DNA from: RYN-428 sp035551995
GTDB lineage: Bacteria; Planctomycetota; Phycisphaerae; Tepidisphaerales; Tepidisphaeraceae
Length of the DNA: 64,000 nucleotides
Assembly (NCBI GenBank): GCA_035551995.1
Contig: DASZME010000012.1
Location: forward strand, 155,148-219,147
Reading direction: 5' to 3'
Position numbers and translations under genes: made by a program
The notes under the pieces: generated by a model
Databases searched by the model: none
Seen by the model: only the letters and a program-made list of their open reading frames with translations
What the model was told of the DNA's origin: nothing
Shown: in pieces, positions 59,214 to 64,000 of the stretch
Position numbering within the stretch: position 1 is the stretch's first letter
Layout of the letters: each line of letters starts with the position of its first letter

Positions 59214-62200
59214 ATGCGTGCTTTTCTGGAATCGATATTCACCGGCGGTCGATTTATTCGCCGACGCCAAGCCAATCGGGCGTTAGCCAGGGCCATGACC
59301 GCCACGAACGGCCGGCGCTTGCCGCAGGCGTTGCCGGCGGCGGCGGTCATGCCGGAGGCGCTGGAGTGTCGGCGGTTGTTGTCCGGTTATTTTATCGCCG
59401 TGCTGGCCACGCTTGATACGACCACCGGGATAAATCCAGTGGGGGGCGTGACGATGGATTCGGCCGGGAATCTTTTTGGAACCACCACCGCCGGCGGCCC
59501 CAACAACGGCGGAACCGTTTTCTCGCTCGCCAAAGGGGGCGGCGCCGTCAAGACCATCGCGAGCTTCGACGACTACGATAGCGCCACCACCCCGCTTCTC
59601 GTCGATTCAGCCGGCGATATCTTCGGCACGACAAGCCAGGGCGGCGCCAACGGGTTCGGCTTCGTCTATGAGATCGTCAAGGGCGCCACCGCCATCACGA
59701 CATTAGCCTCGTTCGATGCCACGCAGCAGACGCCAAGCGGATTGATCGAGGATTCCGCCGGCGATCTGTTCGGCACGACCAACGGCAGTAACGTCACGAC
59801 CAATTCCGGCGGCTCGGTATTCGAAGTCGTCCAGGGGAGCGGGGTTATTACCACTCTGGCAAGCTCGGCAGGTCTTGACAGCTCGCCGGTATTCGAACTC
59901 GCCGGTGCGTTGACCATGGACTCGGCGGGCAATCTCTACGGAACCGCCGACCAGGGGGGCGACTATGGACAGGGAGCGGTCTTTGAAGTCGCCAAGGGGA
60001 GCGGCGCCTTCACCGTTTTGGCTTCCTTTAATCCATCGACCGACGGCGTGGGGCCGGGCTCTTTAATCATGGACGCCGCCGGCAATCTCTACGGGACCAC
60101 CACTTCCGGCGGCGACGCCTCCGACGGCACGGTCTTCGAAGTCGCCGTCGGCAGCGGCGTCATTACCACCCTGGCAAGCTTTGACGGAACCGACGGGAAT
60201 CAGCCCAATTCGCCGCTGCTCATCGACAGCGCCGGCGATTTATTCGGAACCACCTTTTCCGGCGGCGATGCAAATGACGACGGCGTCGCTTTCGAAATTG
60301 TTCAAGGCAGCGGCGTCATCACGACACTGGTCACGTTCAACGGTTCAAACGGAAGCGAGCCGTCGGGCGCGCTGACCATGGACAGCGCCGGCGACATCTT
60401 CGGGGCCACCGACGGCGCGCTCCAAGGTTTAGGCAGCCAGGACGGCACAATCTTCGAGTTGTTGCCGGTCGGCTCACTCCCCGCGGTTCAGCTTGCCTTT
60501 ACCACCCCTCCGCCCTCGACGGCCAGCGCCGGAGCCACCCTCGGTCCGATCGCCGTCAGCGTGGAAGACGTGAGCGGCAACGTCGTGACGGCCGACAGCT
60601 CGCAAATCACCGTCGCCATCGCGCTGGGTCCGCTCGGCGCCAGTCTGGGCGGGACCGTCAGCGCGACGGCCGTCAATGGCGTCGCGACTTTCACCGACCT
60701 GTCGCTGGATCAAGCCGGCACTTATACGCTGACGGCCACCGACGCAACCCTTTCACCCGCCACTTCCGCCAGCTTTACGATCGTGGCCCAGGCGGCTCCG
60801 TCGGGATACACGCTGTCCACGCTGGCGAACTTCGACGCGTCCACCGCCTCCCCGAGCGACGGAGTGGTCATGGACGCCGACGGAGATCTCTACGGGACCG
60901 CGCTCGGCGACGCGGACGGGGCGATTTACGAATTGGCCAAGGGCAGCGGCGCCGTCGCCGTGCTGGCCAATTTTGATTCCACGGATCAATTGGCGCCGGA
61001 CGGCGGTCGATTGCTCGTGGACAGCGCCGGCGATCTTTACGGAACGACAAACGCCGTCAGTGCCGCCAACAACGGGACCGTCTTCGAACTGCTCCACGAC
61101 GCCGGCGCCGTTACCACGCTCGCCGCCTTCACGGGCGCGACCGCGGGAACTCCCAAGGGCGGCGTGATCGAAGACAGCGCCGGCAATCTGTATGGCACGA
61201 CCGTAGGAAGTGGAACCTATTTCGTCGGCTCGGCGTTTGAAGTCGCTGCCGACAGCGGCGTTGTCACCACGCTGGCCAGCGCCATGCCCGCCGACGCGGC
61301 CGATCCGCAGTCTGAACTCATCATGGACGCCGCCGGCAACCTTTATGGCATCGATGACCAGGGCGGCGACAACCATGTGGGATCCGTATTTGAACTGGTC
61401 AAAGGAAGCAATGTTTTCACAGTCCTGGCGTCGTTCAATACCACCGTGGGAGATATTCCGGCGGCCGGTTTGGTTATGGATTCGGCAGGTAATATCTACG
61501 GAACCACGACCGCCAACGGACCCAACGGAAGCGGAACCGTGTTTGAATTGGCCGCCAACAGCGGCGTCGTCACCCCCTTGGCCAGCTTTGACCAGACCGT
61601 CAACGGAAGCTCGCCGCAATCCACGCTTGTTGTCGATTCCAGCGGCGATCTGTTCGGCACGACCGAGTTCGGCGGCGCCAATGGCGACGGGATCGTTTTC
61701 GAGGTCGTCAAAGGAAGCGGGATGATCTCCGTACTGGCCGCCTTCAACGGGACCGACGGCATCGGACCGTCCGGCGGATTGGCGATGGATGCCGCCGGGA
61801 ATATTTACGGCGCGACGGAAAACGGCGGCGCCAATAACGACGGCGTCATCTTCGAGCTGTCGCCCAGCACCGCCGCGGCGGGACGTCAACTGGCGTTTAC
61901 CGCGGCGCCAACCACCGCCGTCGCCGGCGTTGCCGTCGCCCCGCCGCTCACCGTCAGCATCGAGGATTCACAAGGCAACGTCATCGCCGGCGACGATTCC
62001 GCCGTTACCCTCGCGATCGCCTCCGGGCCGCCCGACGCCGCCCTCAGTGGAACCGTCACCGCCACGGCGGTAAACGGCGTGGCGACTTTCGGCGGCTTGT
62101 CGTTTTCGGCGCCCGGCGCGTACACCCTCTCGGCCGGCGACGGCGCGTCGGCGCCGGTCACCTCCGCCGCCATTAACGTCAGCTCGGCAAATCCGCCGTC

Positions 62201-62903
62201 GCCGGTGGCTGTAACCCTGGGCCATGTCGTTCTTCCGGCGGCGGTGGTCGCGGGCTCCAAGCTCAAGGCGAAGGTTCCGGTGGTTCTCACCAACCAGGGG
62301 GTTGACTACAAGGGCGGAATTACCGTCAACATCTACGCTGACGCGGGAACGAATCTCGACGGCAATCAGGCGCTGGTTACGATGCTGGCGAAAAATTTCT
62401 CGATCAAGTCCGGGAAGACCAAGACCGTCAATTTTAATATCACATCCCTGCCGTCAACGCTGCCCAACGGGATCTATTACCTGCTGGCCCAGGTCGTTGA
62501 CGACAACGGCTTATCGAATGTGACGCCGACGCTTCAAACGGTACACGTCGCCGCGGCGTTCATTCAGCCGGCCGTAATGGTCGGCGCCGTCACGCCGGCG
62601 ACTATTCCGCCCAAGAAATCGGGCATGGTCGTGCTCATCGTCACCAATAACGGAAACGTGGCCGCAAGCGGCATCGACATCACGCTGGCGCCATCGGCCG
62701 ACGGCGTCACCCCGTTGGCCGGAGCCGTCCTGGGAACCACGCACAGCGGCGCCAGGATTCAGCCCGGCCAAAGCAAGACGTTTCGGCTGCACTTTAAGAT
62801 TACCGGCGGAATTCCAACGGGAAGCTACTTCCCCTACGTGTCGATCTCGCTGGGCGGCATTTCAACAACGGCGGCGGGAACGGCTTCATTCACGCTCGCC
62901 TGA
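59214..62903 (+). CDS. LEPR-XLL protein with Gloeo/Verruco-type tandem repeats
   Basis: 1229 residues. LEPR-XLL variant ALECRRLLSG near residue 47. Two blocks of ~45-residue repeats (about 60-430 and 540-900) each carrying SAGNLYGTT or SAGDLFGTT, GGxNxxGTVFEL and VxTLASF, the GloVer (Gloeo/Verruco) repeat type, likely a beta-propeller. Two Ig-like domains (~435-525, ~905-990) interrupt and follow them, with AVSVEDVSGNVV and LTVSIEDSQGNVI. CARDB-like domains end the protein. ATG 59214 with GAGGG upstream. Exported and probably envelope-bound; overlaps ddl by 18 bases at the 3' end. Confidence 0.85.
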   Translation: MRAFLESIFTGGRFIRRRQANRALARAMTATNGRRLPQALPAAAVMPEALECRRLLSGYFIAVLATLDTTTGINPVGGVTMDSAGNLFGTTTAGGPNNGGTVFSLAKGGGAVKTIASFDDYDSATTPLLVDSAGDIFGTTSQGGANGFGFVYEIVKGATAITTLASFDATQQTPSGLIEDSAGDLFGTTNGSNVTTNSGGSVFEVVQGSGVITTLASSAGLDSSPVFELAGALTMDSAGNLYGTADQGGDYGQGAVFEVAKGSGAFTVLASFNPSTDGVGPGSLIMDAAGNLYGTTTSGGDASDGTVFEVAVGSGVITTLASFDGTDGNQPNSPLLIDSAGDLFGTTFSGGDANDDGVAFEIVQGSGVITTLVTFNGSNGSEPSGALTMDSAGDIFGATDGALQGLGSQDGTIFELLPVGSLPAVQLAFTTPPPSTASAGATLGPIAVSVEDVSGNVVTADSSQITVAIALGPLGASLGGTVSATAVNGVATFTDLSLDQAGTYTLTATDATLSPATSASFTIVAQAAPSGYTLSTLANFDASTASPSDGVVMDADGDLYGTALGDADGAIYELAKGSGAVAVLANFDSTDQLAPDGGRLLVDSAGDLYGTTNAVSAANNGTVFELLHDAGAVTTLAAFTGATAGTPKGGVIEDSAGNLYGTTVGSGTYFVGSAFEVAADSGVVTTLASAMPADAADPQSELIMDAAGNLYGIDDQGGDNHVGSVFELVKGSNVFTVLASFNTTVGDIPAAGLVMDSAGNIYGTTTANGPNGSGTVFELAANSGVVTPLASFDQTVNGSSPQSTLVVDSSGDLFGTTEFGGANGDGIVFEVVKGSGMISVLAAFNGTDGIGPSGGLAMDAAGNIYGATENGGANNDGVIFELSPSTAAAGRQLAFTAAPTTAVAGVAVAPPLTVSIEDSQGNVIAGDDSAVTLAIASGPPDAALSGTVTATAVNGVATFGGLSFSAPGAYTLSAGDGASAPVTSAAINVSSANPPSPVAVTLGHVVLPAAVVAGSKLKAKVPVVLTNQGVDYKGGITVNIYADAGTNLDGNQALVTMLAKNFSIKSGKTKTVNFNITSLPSTLPNGIYYLLAQVVDDNGLSNVTPTLQTVHVAAAFIQPAVMVGAVTPATIPPKKSGMVVLIVTNNGNVAASGIDITLAPSADGVTPLAGAVLGTTHSGARIQPGQSKTFRLHFKITGGIPTGSYFPYVSISLGGISTTAAGTASFTLA

Positions 62904-63809
62904 AACTCGATGGCGCGCAAACGCCCGGCGGGCAAGCCGATCCACCAGCGGGCCAAATTCGATTCCCGCATGCTTGGCCGCTTCCGGCAATAAACTCTTT
63001 GACGTAAAGCCGGGCAGCGTGTTGATCTCCAGCAGATAGGGATTGTTCCGTTCGTCGAGCATCACGTCGACGCGAGCCAGATCGCGGGCGCCAACCACGG
63101 CGTTTGCCTTCCCGGCCAATTCCTTCACACGCGCCACCACGTCGCCGGGCAATCCCAGGTCAAATCGATGCTCGGTATCGCTGGCCTTGTACTTGGCTTC
63201 GTAGTCGAAAAATTCGCGCTTGGGGACGATTCGGATGGGAGCCAGCGGCTGCTCCTCCAGCAGGCCGACAGTCAACTCGGCGCCATCGATAAACGTCTCG
63301 ACGAGCGCTCGGCCATGCTTGGCGACGATATCATCGACGGCCTTCTTCGCTTCGGTCTCGCACGTCGCCGGATTTTTGCAGACATAGACGTCGATGCTGC
63401 TGCCGCTGGAGATGGCTTTCACCACGCACGGCGATTTGAGCAACGGCGTGTCTCGATCGGAGGCGGTAACCACTTTGTACGCGGGCGTCGAGAGTCCCGC
63501 TTTCTCCCAGGCGATCTTGGTGGCCACCTTGTCCATCCCCAGGCGCGACGCCGCCGATCCGCTGCCGACGAAGGCGAGGCCGCGGCCTTCGAGTATTTCC
63601 TGAAGTTCGCCGCTTTCTCCGAATTGACCGTGAAGAACGGGGAAGATCACGTCCGCCGGATGATCCAGCCCGCCGAGGTTGGCCGGTGAGATGTCGCTGC
63701 CGAAGACGTCATGTCCCATCGACCTGAGACCGTCGATCACGGCGGCGCCGCTGACCAGACTCACTTCGCGCTCAGCGCTTGGGCCGCCGTAGAGAACTGT
63801 GACTTTCAT
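62886..63809 (-). CDS. ddl: D-alanine-D-alanine ligase
   Basis: 307 residues, ATP-grasp. VTVLYGGPSAEREVSLVSG (N-domain), FPVLHGQFGESGELQEILEG, GMDKVATKIAWEKAGL, VVKAISSGSSIDVYVCKN, FIDGAELTVGLLEE, RVDVMLDERNNPYLLEINTLP. Joins two D-Ala for MurF. ATG 63809 is the family start; in-frame ATGs at 63821 and 63836 are alternatives, none with a strong ribosome-binding site. Converges on the LEPR gene. Confidence 0.95.
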   Translation of the reverse strand: MKVTVLYGGPSAEREVSLVSGAAVIDGLRSMGHDVFGSDISPANLGGLDHPADVIFPVLHGQFGESGELQEILEGRGLAFVGSGSAASRLGMDKVATKIAWEKAGLSTPAYKVVTASDRDTPLLKSPCVVKAISSGSSIDVYVCKNPATCETEAKKAVDDIVAKHGRALVETFIDGAELTVGLLEEQPLAPIRIVPKREFFDYEAKYKASDTEHRFDLGLPGDVVARVKELAGKANAVVGARDLARVDVMLDERNNPYLLEINTLPGFTSKSLLPEAAKHAGIEFGPLVDRLARRAFARHRVSGERE

Positions 63810-63894
63810 AGATCGCTTCATGTAAATTGCCGACATCCGATTGAAGCGCGGCTCGGGAAAAACAGATGACGCTCGATGAGAGAGCGGCGCCGCT

Positions 63895-64000
63895 TGTCTC
63901 CCGGAAGCTGAGCATGGCGCACCATTGAATCGGGATTATTTTTTCCTATCCCGGAGAGCTGTCTCCCGGAAGCTGAACATGGCGCGCCATTGAATCGGGA
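63895..64000. repeat. 41-bp direct repeat at the window end
   Basis: TGTCTCCCGGAAGCTGAGCA... at 63895-63935 recurs at 63960-64000 with two differences, at a 65-base period, and may continue past the window. CCGGAGAGCTGTCTCCCGG forms a short palindrome between them. Confidence 0.85.

Noticed and set aside
60753..61889. Open minus-strand frame of 378 codons
   Set aside because: Shadow of the repetitive GloVer gene.
63895..64000. CRISPR array
   Set aside because: Only two imperfect 41-bp copies and no cas genes; kept as a direct repeat.

Overview
The window looks like chromosomal DNA of a planctomycete, most likely class Phycisphaerae (Tepidisphaerales/Humisphaera-like). Three independent signs point there: three large surface or secreted proteins begin with the planctomycete LEPR-XLL N-terminal motif (minus strand 10153-12294 and 28057-31662, plus strand 59214-62903); there are two Gfo/Idh/MocA oxidoreductases; and there is a G+C-rich genome with a murE-murF-mraY cell-wall block. 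The family assignment is recognition from the sequence and was not checked by search.

Left part (1-13000). The tail of a DUF2950 protein is followed by a long minus-strand series. It is headed by a SAM-I riboswitch with its own promoter, antiterminator and terminator (6511-6754). The riboswitch controls a threonine-synthase-like PLP enzyme, and downstream on the same strand lie a MoaD/ThiS-type sulfur carrier and a NIL-domain protein. Two defence-like pairs (75-aa protein + HNH nuclease; HTH-like protein + ImmA/IrrE-like peptidase) sit between these genes. A response regulator, a GH57 glycosidase, a HEAT/PDZ protein, an SdrD-B-repeat LEPR protein and a PII protein follow.

Centre-left (13195-23604). 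A one-strand cluster combines sulfur/Fe-S/lipoyl functions (cysteine desulfurase, GcvH-like protein, CobW-type GTPase, Cys-rich protein, 2x[4Fe-4S] ferredoxin, radical SAM enzyme) with terpenoid enzymes (DUF116-polyprenyl synthetase fusion, prenyltransferase-beta-like protein, squalene-hopene-cyclase family enzyme). Several genes overlap, so the group reads as a co-translated pathway. I do not recognise it as a described system.

Middle (23600-42000). An SDR and a second Gfo/Idh protein, a lipoprotein, a frameshifted dtd, a beta-propeller/LamG LEPR protein, a sulfite-oxidase-like enzyme, a MazF/PemK toxin with an in-frame stop next to an intact antitoxin, rho (with a MITE-like element inserted at its stop codon), coaE, a kelch protein, tRNA-Phe and an apgM-type phosphoglycerate mutase.

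Right part (42000-64000). murE-murF-mraY, a TrpG/PabA amidotransferase, an MFS transporter, a lipase-like hydrolase, a TPR-YggX fusion, folE and queC (pterin/7-deazaguanine), rny, an NPCBM protein, an NrnA-type DHH phosphoesterase, an FtsQ-like protein, a third LEPR protein and ddl. Intergenic spaces are rich in dispersed inverted repeats of at least four families; one has terminal inverted repeats and looks mobile.
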